64,000 nucleotides of DNA from Hippopus hippopus. Lineage: Eukaryota; Mollusca; Bivalvia; Cardiida; Cardiidae. The stretch is from positions 6,696,001-6,760,000 of the forward strand of contig OX328113.1 in NCBI GenBank assembly GCA_946811185.2, read 5' to 3'. The notes under the pieces are model-generated. The model was given only the letters and a program-made list of their open reading frames with translations. It ran no database searches and was not told the DNA's origin. Below, in pieces: positions 54,345-64,000 of the stretch. Within the stretch, counting starts at the first letter, position 1; each line of letters begins with the position of its first letter. A program made the translations under genes and the position numbers.

Positions 54345-54787
54345 TATTACTCGAATAAATTGACCTGAAATTGACCTTTGTGTAAAGAATAATTAAAGAG
54401 TGAATATTTATATCATCGGGTATAATCGGACAGTATGGAAATTCTGTTAACGGTAAATGTCGGGTTTGACCTTTACTGTGCCATAGCAAAAAAAAAGAAG
54501 CTTTTGCGGATGGCATAGGTCAAGATCAGACTGCACAGAAAGTGCATCTTAGATCTATGTCACCCGCCACGTATTACCAATTGAAACCAACAAAATAATG
54601 TTTATTTCGGGTATTTTAAGTATTCGTTGAAGACACGATAAATCTATTAGCAGCCTAAAGAGTTGAAAAACGTGCACATCGTTCCTCATGCAGACGATAT
54701 TAGCCGAAGCTAAGTTCGGACAATAATTCAAGCGTGTAATATATGGTAATAGAGGTCATTTATTTCATGTCAATTTGTTCGAGTAAT
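54345..54787 (-). mobile_element. Family F element, copy 2 (inverted)
   Basis: Runs TATTACTCGAATAAATTGAC to 'gtcaatttgttcgagtaat'. It matches 1723-2165 in reverse complement throughout; visible differences are scattered single bases and small indels. Confidence 0.85.
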
Positions 54788-54834
54788 ATAACCTGAAATA
54801 TTGAAGCCCTATACACATTGAATGGTTGTTTTTG

Positions 54835-54915
54835 AGAACATAGTATATCAGGGTCAGACTACAGAGAACAGAAGTTGCAGTCTAATCTTGAATTTATACT
54901 ATCCAGTTCATCATG
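54835..54915. repeat. Family B stem-loop fragment
   Basis: 'gtatatcagggtcagactac' and 'gtctaatcttgaatttatac' around agagaacagaag. Confidence 0.5.
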
Positions 54916-54969
54916 GCATACTTCACTCAGTATCAATTCAAACATCTTTTTATCCTTTCATTTCTTTGA

Positions 54970-55165
54970 ACCCTTTACAGATGGTTTAATGTTTTGATGA
55001 CCCTGAGCAAAGAGACTTTTGAAAACTTGAAGGAAAAGCCTTATCTCCTTTTCCAGCATTGTTTCTACTCTTCGAGACATTATTTGAGCTACAGTTTATC
55101 CACTGTTTGTAAACCCCTTTCAGTATGGATCTGTCAAAAATTTTGTCGTCTGATGAAGAGTTGAT
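54970..55165 (-). mobile_element. Family A diverged copy
   Basis: 'ctttacagatggtttaatg', 'gagacttttgaaaacttgaa', 'ttttgtcgtctgatgaagag'. The stem is mostly lost. Confidence 0.55.
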
Positions 55166-55533
55166 TCGGAAAAAAATTCCATCGTTCAATATTTCATCTA
55201 TTGTCTCTTTCAAGAGTTTTATCCCTATACAACATTTTTGAGCATGAATTTATCCAACCGTAATGTTTTACAAGTAGGAAGTTAACTTTGTTAAGCAACA
55301 TCAATATTCCCACTCTTTGTCAAACATCGACTAAAGTATTTGAAAAATTGTGTGTCCTTGATGTAACAACCCAGTGGTTGGACTGTCTATAGCTTCTTAG
55401 TCCATGCTGATTGAAAAACTCTTTGAAACAGCAATAGCCGAAATAAGTGAACACAATTCTTTTTTGTTCATGGTGTTCATATATTCACTGAGGAATTCAT
55501 GGTGTTATTTTGTTACTTAAATTACCTCTGTAG

Positions 55534-55624
55534 TGAAATTGGTGGATCAAGGGCACAACCCAAAAAGTTACAGAAAGACAAGGCAACTGAGAATGGTTGG
55601 GCACAGTTCAAGGACTCAGGACGG
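55534..55624 (+). CDS. CCDC60: CCDC60, coding exon 11
   Basis: 91 nt, phase 2 to 0, acceptor 'attacctctgtag', donor 'cgg/gtaatg'. The peptide EIGGSRAQPKKLQKDKATEN then GWAQFKDSGR (residues 381-411) follows the pattern P/I-G-G-S-(basic)-K-x-x-K-D-K-…-W-x-x-F that I recall directly after the LHWLLEA block in vertebrate CCDC60. Confidence 0.9.
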
Positions 55625-56270
55625 GTAATGATTTTATCATTTTATCTATTACATTAAAAGAAGCTTTTAGAATGCCGAACTAGATCTAGTGAAAGGTACC
55701 TGTTAGGCTAGGAAAAACAAAAGAAAACCTGCTATTTTAGTGTTGTTGTAGTCAAGAGTATGCAACGAAGTACTGGATAAGGTAGATCCAAGATTAGACT
55801 GTACTTTCTGCGCATATTTTCTGACATATTTTAAAATCTTGCAACCCGCCCCCAGCCTGGCATTCAGGCTCTGCATCTGAGTCATTCTAATAAACATGCC
55901 ACACAACTATAGTAAACCCACAGAAAAGTGTGTTGTTATTTGCCCTTTATCTAAATTACAGGTTAAATCAGACACTGAGTACATTATATTAGTGTATTTG
56001 TTTTGCAGTTTTATTTTATGTTTTTTTTTTCTATTAAATTGCTATATTTAAACAGACTGATACCAGTCTTTTCCCCCATCCCCCTCCCCTCCCCAAAAAA
56101 GATGTTTGTTTTGGTTTCTTACAAGAACTTTCTTGATAAATTCATTTTTACCATCTGCATACATCTCACTTAATGATCGTTGTACTACTTTTTCTCCAGA
56201 CTTGTACAGCAAAGGCCTATGTATATCAGATCCTCTTTTTCATTTACCATGTAAAATGTCTTATTTTCAG
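55625..56270. other. CCDC60 intron; family B fragment near 55785
   Basis: 'ggtagatccaagattagact' at 55780 is a half stem of family B. Otherwise unremarkable. Confidence 0.4.
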
Positions 56271-56330
56271 AAAGTTGCAATTTCCTCTAAAGTACAAATA
56301 GTTACCCCACAAAATGCCAATGTAAAGCAG
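56271..56330 (+). CDS. CCDC60: CCDC60, coding exon 12
   Basis: 20 codons, phase 0 to 0, strong acceptor 'gtcttattttcag', donor 'cag/gtagaa'. Peptide KVAISSKVQIVTPQNANVKQ, polar and basic (residues 412-431). It starts where the vertebrate sequence continues with a K-rich segment. No stop codon in the exon, so the gene continues. Confidence 0.75.
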
Positions 56331-56734
56331 GTAGAATATTTGTTGACATGTACTTGTGGGGTTAAGGTTTTTACCCAACACTCTGGGTTGAGGATGACAC
56401 ATATAATATTCCATTTTTTCGTAAAATGTATAGTCTTTGTTTATTTAACACATGTGCGGTGGTGGTGGCATAATGAAGATTACTTTTGGGAATGGAGTAG
56501 GTTAAGATTTGACAGCACTCATTGTGCAGTCTATTATTGATTCTAAACTATCAGCAAAATGTCTATCCAATTGCAGTGAATACATTTAAGTGGTAAGATG
56601 GTTTGATAACCAATTCTTAATGATTAGTTATTGATTATCATAGTAGTGTGTGTTTTACAGAATCGGTCTCACTTACCCTTGTAACAAGCCAATACTGTAA
56701 TCAAGTGCAACCAAAATAATATTCGTACCAAATT

Positions 56735-57008
56735 GTTGAGCCAAGTTGTGCAATCAGCACCATACAGGACTAGAAACATGGGGTTGCAGGCTAAAATCCC
56801 TAGCTTGGCCATTTTCTGTTTGAGGATTGATGGTAGTCATTGCTATAGGATTCATTCATATCTCACAGTTATGTGTGACAGCAGCCAGTAGCTTGGGAAG
56901 AAAATTGTGCAAAGTACCCATCTATGAAACTCCATGAAAGCAATGACCGGCGCACTTGTTGCACTGAATTAATGATAAAATAGCATTAAAATCATAAAAC
57001 ATACAAAC
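56735..57008 (+). mobile_element. Family E SINE, diverged
   Basis: 'gaggattgatggtagtcatt', 'agtagcttgggaagaaaat', 'gaaactccatgaaagcaat' and an aacatacaaac tail. The tRNA-like head is worn. Confidence 0.65.
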
Positions 57009-57408
57009 AAAGGATTTACAGGACCATGTCTCACATAGGTGATATATTCATAACTTTGTAACAACCTGACATTGTAATCATGTTCAACCAACATTTATTT
57101 ACCAAATTGCATGTATTAATTCTTTTCTAAACAAAAAATGTCCATATAGAAAGTAGTTGAAAGGCTTAATAAATGTAAATTTAATGATGGATATGTCTCT
57201 GATAAGTGGAAAACATCATGACAAAAAGGAGAAAAAAAATTGTGTGAAATGATGACCTCAAGAGTATACTATAAAACAGGCTCATATAACATGGGGGTCA
57301 TTTGGAAAAATCCTGGTAGGACAGACTTAACATTGTCTCATATTTCGAATCAACGCTGAGTAGGATCTTTTAGTATTTCTTTTAAAGTTAATACCAATAT
57401 TTGTCCAG

Positions 57409-57489
57409 ACAACAGCTGAAGCAAGCACTGTGACTACAGAAAGTGTTACAATGGCTTATGATACCTCTATGAATAACTTGATGTTTTAA
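57409..57489 (+). CDS. CCDC60: Possible CCDC60 terminal exon
   Basis: After a weak acceptor (atatttgtccag), phase 0 gives TTAEASTVTTESVTMAYDTS, then MNNLMF and TAA. It fits the phase of exon 12, but the polypyrimidine tract is poor and vertebrate CCDC60 is longer, so it may be chance or an alternative end. Confidence 0.2.
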   Translation, partial: TTAEASTVTTESVTMAYDTSMNNLMF

Positions 57490-57879
57490 TGGTCAGTTTA
57501 GAATTTAAACATTTCTTTAATTATGTGTCTGTCTTGGCACAATTTAGGGACAGTGTGAGGCTTGCATTACATAATGTGACCAAGGCTTATTCCTGACCAC
57601 ACAATCTGGTGTTTTAAGAACTCCAAGGAAAGAATCTTCTTATAAGGGATCAAAACACAACTATGTAACCAAGATAACAGAGGCATTATTTCAATTACAT
57701 ACCCCCTAGAACCAACTTAATAAGCCTTTCAAAAGTTGCTTGTGAATTGCAAAGGCCAAATGGCATAACATTGAACTGATATAAGCCAATATAATAACTA
57801 AATGCAGTTATACACTTGTCTTTCTCACTCATTTAAGTTGTCAGTAACCACTTGCAACATCTAAGGTATATTATACTAT

Positions 57880-58070
57880 GAGGAAAAGAAGTTTTGAAAA
57901 CATTGCTGAGAAAGGAGAAAATGAAGGTTAAACAAGCATGCTTGTTTGACAGCAATGTTTTCAACAAAATGAAATCCCTGGAGCATTCAATGTGTTGTTT
58001 TCACATGGTTTTCATATGCATAATGCTTATGCAGATGAGTCGAAAAGTTTATCATCTGGTAAAGAGTTAA
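57880..58070 (-). mobile_element. Family A diverged copy
   Basis: 'gaagttttgaaaacattgct', 'gagaaaggagaaaatgaagg', right end 'tatcatctggtaaagagtta'. Confidence 0.55.
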
Positions 58071-58307
58071 GGTTCTTAAATAATGATCAATTTGTTTTTG
58101 CATACTAATACATTTATGAAAATAGTTACGGATCCTTACAAAGGTATTTGAATTTGCACTGGTATCGTAGTTTCCTCCATGGAAATTCTTGATTTTTCAT
58201 CTATTGCATGCAGATAGAAGATCAATGAAAGTCCTTTTTAGAATGACTTTGTAATATTACAGCTAACTGTTTACCCCTGAAAAAGAACTTGCATCAGAAA
58301 TCTTTAA

Positions 58308-58526
58308 ATCTTTACCACACGACAAAATTTTAGACTAGACCATAATGAAAGAATTTACAGATGACAACTCGTTTCAAATGATAGTAATTGTCCTGGAATA
58401 TGTAGAAAGCCTTGTGGGAAAAGGAGAAAATGCTGGTTACCAGCATTTTCTCCTTTTCCCATAAGATTTTCAAAAGGCTTCTTTCTTGGGGTCGTTTAAA
58501 TATGGGACTGTGTGGTAAAGCGTTAA
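58308..58526 (+). mobile_element. Family A copy
   Basis: 'aaatctttaccacacgacaa' to GTGTGGTAAAGCGTTAA, with a perfect stem from gtgggaaaaggag inward except for the base (cttgtggg/cccataag). Confidence 0.85.
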
Positions 58527-58740
58527 AACATCAATTTTATTATAAATATTCAACATGAATTCAGACCATATGTATGGATACACTTGAAAACACAGCAGCC
58601 AAATGAGCAACCACTCTTGAAAGGCTGTTTTTGATGGTCGGGCCATTCAAGTAATCGCCTGACCACCTTTTCAGCTAAATATGGACTTTTCTGTACCTCT
58701 TGTTTTTATTTTCAATTTTCTGTCTTTGATTTTTCACAAG

Positions 58741-58801
58741 CAAGGATGGTCTCAAAGAGCATTAGAGTTGTTTCTAGAGATGTCTGAAATTCCTACAGTT
58801 G
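58741..58801 (+). CDS. CCDC60: Possible further CCDC60 exon
   Basis: After the tract 'tgtctttgatttttcacaag', phase 0 reads QGWSQRALELFLEMSEIPTV, helix-like, before a weak donor '/gtcagg'. It suits the helical C-terminal half expected of CCDC60, but I cannot confirm it by a family motif. Confidence 0.3.
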
Positions 58802-58809
58802 GTCAGGGG

Positions 58810-59725
58810 AGGTCCCCAGAACCACTCTAATGAGAGTAGGGGGGCACCCAATGCATGTGCTTTGCCAGCACTTATACCTTTGATAATCCCAGAATGCCAG
58901 AGGAGTTCAATGGCTGTACAACTTTTTCAAATGCCAACAATGGCCCTTTCTTGATAAACAGTTTCAGCATTTACAACATTTCTCCAAAAGATGTTTTCTA
59001 TAAGGCAAACAAATGCTTTATTTCCTTTATACATGTACTTGTTTTAACTTTTAGCTTGAAAAACTCATCTTGTCTAACAAAAAGTGATGTCCACTACGTT
59101 ACTCTATTACTAAAGGTAGTGGATCATCACCTTGGCTAGCAAAGATGTTAAGAAGTGAACTCGTGGAGCAATGGGTACTTTCTTCAAGTGTAGCTCCATA
59201 TTTCAGAACAGTTTAGTACTTATTATTTTACAGTTTTTAGAACTATTACCTCAACTTAATAATAATGATAATAATGATATAAAGATAGATTCAACAAATA
59301 CAGTGTATTAGAGTATTTGATTGTGAATAAAACTGGTGATACTAACGCTCCATTAAAATGTATGATATATAAGTCTGCAGTTTCTACTCGGCGCTAATTT
59401 AAGTCATTCCTTTAGTTCATTAATCAATTGGTTATTGAGTGTCATGCAAGCCTATGACTGGTGCATGGTTGTATTGTATTCTGAGCTGTATATCAGTTAT
59501 TGTTATCAAATTTTGAAAAAGTTTGTAGTTCCTATTCAAAAGGTTCACTTTTTTCCTCAGTTTAACTTTTTATTATAGTTTGTTTTATTTCTTTTCATAA
59601 GTCTGCTTCAATTTTTGCCAAGGTAATTTCTGTGTTGTATCCCCAAATACCTTATTGTGGAACAGTTATATATGATATTATGTTGTCTATAGTTAATATT
59701 AAGAATGCCAAATAAATGGTACTTG
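58810..59725. other. No feature recognised
   Basis: Contains '(aataatgat)' repeats near 59258-59280. The open stretch at 58855-59139 lacks splice context. Confidence 0.35.
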
Positions 59726-59734
59726 TCAATGTGG

Positions 59735-59810
59735 ACAGTGTATATCAAGATCTGACTATACATGACATGCAGCCTGATCTTGCACTTACTCTGTCTAATA
59801 CTTAATGAGA
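59735..59810. repeat. Family B stem-loop fragment
   Basis: 'cagtgtatatcaagatctga' with partner 'gcctgatcttgcacttact'. Confidence 0.55.
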
Positions 59811-59984
59811 TTATTCTGACCAAAGCATAGTAGATACTATTGCATATATGTAGTTTTTCTTTCCCAATTTGAACAAGTCCATTCAATATATTTGGCATTC
59901 TGAGGGGTCATGTGTTTTTGTGTTCCCATATCATATTGTCCCCCTCCTTGTTCAATTCACCGATTGATCTGTCACTGTACAAAA

Positions 59985-60170
59985 AAGACTTTACATGTCC
60001 CTACATTTGAAAGCTTTCGAAAACATTGTTAGAAAAGAAGAAACAAGTGATTACTTCTTTTCATACCATGCTTTCCATATTTTTAAAATCATTATTCTAT
60101 TGTCCTTATTGAAAATTTTAGTATTACCTTTTGAGGTCAAAACTGGTCTTTGGAGTAAAGGGCTAAGCAT
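59985..60170 (-). mobile_element. Family A diverged copy
   Basis: 'tttcgaaaacattgttagaa', collapsed stem, 'cttttcataccatgctttcc'. Confidence 0.45.
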
Positions 60171-60214
60171 ATTTCGTAACATTCTTTCAGGATAACTAGA
60201 AAGAACACTTTTAG

Positions 60215-60433
60215 CCTTCACCAAATGATAAAATTTTGGACTCTTCCAAACCCAAAATATTTGCAGATAACTTTTCAAATGTGGCTCAAATAATGGGATT
60301 TGTCTTTCAAAGGGTAGAAAGCACTGTTGGAAAAGGAGAAAATGATGTTGACAAGCATTTCTCCTTTAACCACAATTTTTTTCAGAAGGCTTCTTCCTCA
60401 GATTCATTAAAGAAGGTGTGGTAAAGGGTTAAA
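60215..60433 (+). mobile_element. Family A copy, first of a chain of three
   Basis: 'agccttcaccaaatgataaa' to GGTGTGGTAAAGGGTTAA, with a worn stem (gatgttgacaagc loop). Confidence 0.75.
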
Positions 60434-60639
60434 CCTTTACATTCACTCATTTTAATGACCCTAATTGAAAACATGTTTTAAAACATTGTGGAAAAAGAAA
60501 AAAAATTGTTGTATGCCATTTTTTCTGTGGCCACAATGTTATCTAGTATTTGAAAGTTAAATTTCAACCTTTGAGCTCCATTTAATTTGTTATCTGTAAA
60601 AACTTGCAATTTGGACAAGTCAAATTTTTTGTCTATTAA
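60430..60639 (-). mobile_element. Family A copy, second of a chain
   Basis: Shares TTAA at 60430 with the copy before and TTAA at 60636 with the copy after. Strongly diverged stem. Confidence 0.7.
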
Positions 60640-60865
60640 CTCTTTACCACACAATGAAACTCTACGCCTGTCTAAATTGAGAGCATTTGCAGAAGACAAA
60701 TTAAAGGTGGCCCAAATGAGCAAATTTGTCTTTGATAGGATAGAAAACATGGTGGGAAAAGGAGAAAATACTGGTTACCAGCATTTTCTCCTTTTCCCAC
60801 CATGTGTTCAAAAGCCTTCGCTTGCATGGTCGTAAAAAATTGGGAATGTGTGGTAAAGGGTTTAA
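60636..60865 (+). mobile_element. Family A copy with co-varying stem, third of a chain
   Basis: TTAACTCTTTACCACACAAT to GTGTGGTAAAGGGTTTAA. The stem base reads catggtggg/cccaccatg where the consensus is cattgtggg/cccacaatg: a matched change. Confidence 0.9.
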
Positions 60866-61129
60866 GAGTGAAACTTCCTGATGGTATCTCATTATGCCTT
60901 TATTAGGACTTGGTGAGATAGCCCTAATGTGAGCACAATATTGCATGGTATGCAAAAAGTATAGATCAGAATAAGACTAAACAGATTACCCAAGTGCACT
61001 GCCATACTCAAATGAAATAAACAAAAAGTGCGTTGAAATCGCAATATCTGAATGATTTTACAACTGAAAATATCAGTTGCATGTAGTTATCACTTTAAAC
61101 GGAGAGAATTTGTATTTAATTATTAAAGC

Positions 61130-61340
61130 TTTTGAACTTACCGGTATTTAAGTTATTGTTGGGGACAATGCAGATCAAGATCAGATTGCACAAAACATGC
61201 AGTCTTATCTTTGATCTGCACTGTCCACTTCTTTATTACATATTCTTGGCAAAACAATGTTACAATAGCAATATTTTGGCTGTTTTTTATTTTGTTTTTG
61301 TAAGGTGTATTTCATTAATTTGGCACTTTCAGGGTTGAGT
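61130..61340 (+). mobile_element. Family B copy
   Basis: Stem 'gcagatcaagatcagattgc' and 'gtcttatctttgatctgcac', loop acaaaacatgc. The right end 'ggcactttcagggttga' is worn. Confidence 0.65.
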
Positions 61341-61344
61341 CAAA

Positions 61345-63035
61345 ACTTTGCATTGCAATATTCTAAATGATTTGAATTAATTTCTTTCATTTTTTTTATG
61401 CATTTCGTTTTTATGACAAAACCTATCTCAAAATGCTTCCCTGTCCATATTTAATAATAAACTTTCAGATTTAGATGTGGTGTAAAATAAACTTGATGTT
61501 TTATTAAAGTCATTGCATAATAATGTTTGTAACTTAATGTTGGTTGTAAAAACTGTGTTTACAAAGCAATTTTACAATGGTTTATAGAGATCAGAAATTG
61601 ACTTTAAATACTACACACACAGAAAAAGAGAAGGAAATTATACATTTTGACAAAAATACCCCTTTTCTTGCATTAAAGGTTAATAAGCCCAAAATAAAGA
61701 TATTGGATAGGAATAAATCTGGGAAACTTTTCATCAATATTTATTGTCAGAAAGGTGAATTACATAAAATGATTTTGAGAGTCATTTTGTATGGAATAGT
61801 ACAATTTTCAAATGTAATAAATGTGTAGATTTTTATGGGTTTATGAAAGTGTGTTTTGTTTTCTTTACTTTTAATGTTAAAATCGAACTGATATTTTAGC
61901 CGGGTGTTCATAACAAACTCTTTTTTAACAATACAAGTATTATGTAATTATTTCTTGCAACAAGTTGTAGCAGGCATTTTTTTTCAAAACTAGAGATTTT
62001 CAACATGAAATTAGATTTAATGTAAGAAAATTGTTATAAAAAAGGCGGAATTGCATGTAATTTCTCCTATTCTCACAAAAAGATATCTGCATTAGGTAAT
62101 GGGTAAAATCTATACTATCTTTAAACACATTTCCATGATAAGATATTTTGCCAATTTATCCTAATGACTTGAGAATAACTCAATTAGTTTTGCCTAGTGA
62201 TTGCAATGTTACCCTCCAATACATGTCAGGAAAATTTGGTAAGGATTTACCCTAAAAAAACTTGTATGAAACAAAAACTAAGTTCCAGAAATTAACAGTT
62301 ATGTAATCTACCTGGTGTAAACAGGCGATCTTATAAAAGAAAACAATTTTTTGTGCACATCATGTTTTTTAATATCTGTTAATTTTAATGTTTTTAAACT
62401 TGTTAATTTTTATCATTCAATTTTACTTGACAGTCAGCATTGTTTGCACAAAAGGTAAAGATACATCTGGCTTTAAGTTCTTACTTTCTTTAACTTTGAA
62501 AATGATAATTTTTGTTTTCAAAACTCTTATTTTCTCAGTGTCTCAGCCTTTGACAAATTCATTTTTTGCTATCTAGCTTCCATATAGAATCTTAAAGACT
62601 TTTTGCTGTTTTTGCTTTTTATACTCATTTTTTTAATCTTTTGTTTAATCAAAAAAAAAACAAAAAAAACGTGGGGGCGAATGAAGAAATCTGTTCCATT
62701 TTGTCTTTGTCTTCAAGCAAATGGTATACCTATAAAAGATCTTCAATAAAAATATCTTTTACCTATAGGCTGCTGTAAAATTCAAACTGGCCTTCAAATG
62801 ATTATATACACCAATTTGTTGTATTCAATAATTAAATGTTAATACCACCGAATACTTTCTACTCATACATGGCTGTTCTCTTCACATTGTATGGGGAAGT
62901 GGTTTAAGGCATCATAATTTATCAGATAGCTATAAAAAACCAGTGTTACCGCTTTGATGAAAGGATCAGACTTTATTGGACTATTTGAAGCAGTCAACAC
63001 CACTCACTATCTTCAGTGCTTGATTCCACTGGCTT
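61345..63035. other. AT-rich, no feature recognised
   Basis: No exon with matching phase, no SINE head and no inverted-repeat element seen. The open stretch at 61577-61828 is low in complexity and has no splice context. Confidence 0.35.
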
Positions 63036-63039
63036 TTTT

Positions 63040-63260
63040 TTTTTACAAATTTTAGACTCTCACAGATTGAAAGCATCTGATGACAAATTTGTAATAGGAA
63101 CAAACTGTCTGATTTTATCCAGTAGGGTAGAAGAAATTGTGGAAAAAGGAGAAATTGATTTTTACAAACAATTTCTTTAATTTTTCCCTTTCCCACAATA
63201 TTCTCTGCAGGTTTTCTTTGATAGCATATCAAAACATGTGGTAATATGTTGAAGGGCTAG
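63040..63260 (+). mobile_element. Family A diverged copy
   Basis: 'gattgaaagcatctgatgac', 'ggtagaagaaattgtggaaa', 'caatattctctgcaggttt', right end 'catgtggtaatatgttga'. Confidence 0.6.
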
Positions 63261-63611
63261 GTTGCTTGTACATTTTTCCCCTTCTTATTCACAGCATGAA
63301 TATATACTGTTTGTTTCACATTTTGCATGTAGTTTTCCTTTATCTTTGTTTATGTCCTCAATTTGTAGGATTTTAATTTCAATTGAAGTACATGCATATT
63401 CTTCATAGAGAAAGGAGCAGGGGAAACTGACAAGCATTGGCAAGGCTTTGGACCATGCACGATCATTTTGATGGGGGAGGGGTCAAAACTATTTTGATCC
63501 TAGACCCTAATATTTGAGTTATTTTTTTGGTTTATAAAAACCAAAATTGTCCTTTTTTACATGTGAAAGTAGGTCTTTCAAAAACCATCGCAATACCTCC
63601 CGCAACATTTT

Positions 63612-63828
63612 AAACTCTTTACCATACAACAAAAACAGACTTATCCACTTATCCAAATTGAAAGGATTTGCATTTAATACAATTTAAATATGGATCAAAT
63701 GATGGAATATGTCTTTGTTAGGGTAGAAAACATTGTGAAAAGAAAATGCTTGTTTCCTTTTCATATATGTTTTTAAAAGGCTTTTCTTCAAGGCCGTTAT
63801 GTCTCTGTATTGTGTGATAAAGGGTAGA
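63612..63828 (+). mobile_element. Family A copy, collapsed hairpin
   Basis: 'taaactctttaccatacaac' to 'attgtgtgataaagggta'. The stem is reduced to 'gtgaaaagaaaatgcttg'. Confidence 0.7.
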
Positions 63829-63845
63829 ATCTTCCTTTGCATAAT

Positions 63846-64000
63846 ATGGCCTGCAACACGTGAAAAGGGGCATTTGGACATCTGCGTAAAATGTCGCCTC
63901 GGATCAGCCTGCGCAATCCGCGCAGGCTAATCCGAAAGGACACTTTCCGTTTTTATGTAATTTTCTGTTTTGCGCAAGGCTAATGAAGAACAAAATCTAA
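63846..64000. mobile_element. Family G foldback, cut by window end
   Basis: 'atggcctgcaacacgtgaaa' through the GC-rich hairpin 'cagcctgcgcaatccgcgca' to 'acaaaatctaa', matching the left half of the copy at 52762. Confidence 0.85.

Noticed and set aside
56106..56540. 144-residue open frame around CCDC60 exon 12
   Set aside because: It starts in an intron and runs through the exon in a frame different from the one fixed by the neighbouring exons.
61577..61828. 83-residue K/I-rich open frame
   Set aside because: AT-rich composition explains it. No splice sites in phase with CCDC60 and no recognised domain.

Overview
Eukaryotic, AT-rich, repeat-dense DNA with intron-split genes. Spliced exons, tRNA-derived SINEs, a degraded CR1/Jockey-type LINE, a Tc1/mariner relic and dozens of short terminal-inverted-repeat elements point to an invertebrate animal. 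The style of the repeats (the repeat ending in gtggagctaaaaa, the cctgcaacacg foldback, SINEs ending in caatcaatcaatc) looks like a bivalve mollusc, possibly a heterodont. That placement is inference.

Two genes can be rebuilt exon by exon. On the minus strand (17412 down to 4408), six phase-compatible coding exons encode a protein of about 220 residues with four membrane segments, here called the 4TM gene. On the plus strand, from 30446 to at least 56330, twelve exons, two of them microexons of 21 and 30 nt, encode about 431 residues of a CCDC60 (coiled-coil domain containing 60) orthologue. Its C-terminal end is not firmly located and may lie beyond the window. Between the two divergent genes, around 22.64-22.92 kb, lies a promoter-like patch with CRE-, RFX X-box- and ETS-like sites, followed by a possible untranslated first exon of CCDC60.

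The rest is mostly mobile DNA. Family A, a TTAA-flanked element of about 230 bp with a central hairpin, has more than 50 copies, many back to back and sharing a TTAA. Family B is a second TTAA-ended family with a gatcagactgcaca stem-loop. Family C is a foldback element running from a ctctgtgaaa start to an aagccccctttt end. Family D is the aacaagagcacc repeat. Family E is a group of tRNA-headed SINEs. Family F is a 443-bp element with two inverted copies 52 kb apart. Family G is the cctgcaacacg foldback. Larger single insertions are a mariner relic (7785-8802), a hAT-like element (17673-19477), a long-inverted-repeat element (23650-25593), a LINE (about 34640-36925) and an element with ccaatttacac ends (42251-43116). 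Several are nested inside family A copies, which gives an order of insertion.

Layout: 1-4.4 kb, repeats downstream of the 4TM gene; 4.4-17.4 kb, 4TM gene with repeat-filled introns; 17.4-30.4 kb, intergenic or 5' regions with the large DNA transposons and the promoter patch; 30.4-56.3 kb, CCDC60; 56.3-64 kb, CCDC60 3' part or intron, with repeats. No bacterial features, CRISPR arrays, rRNA genes or intact tRNA genes were seen.
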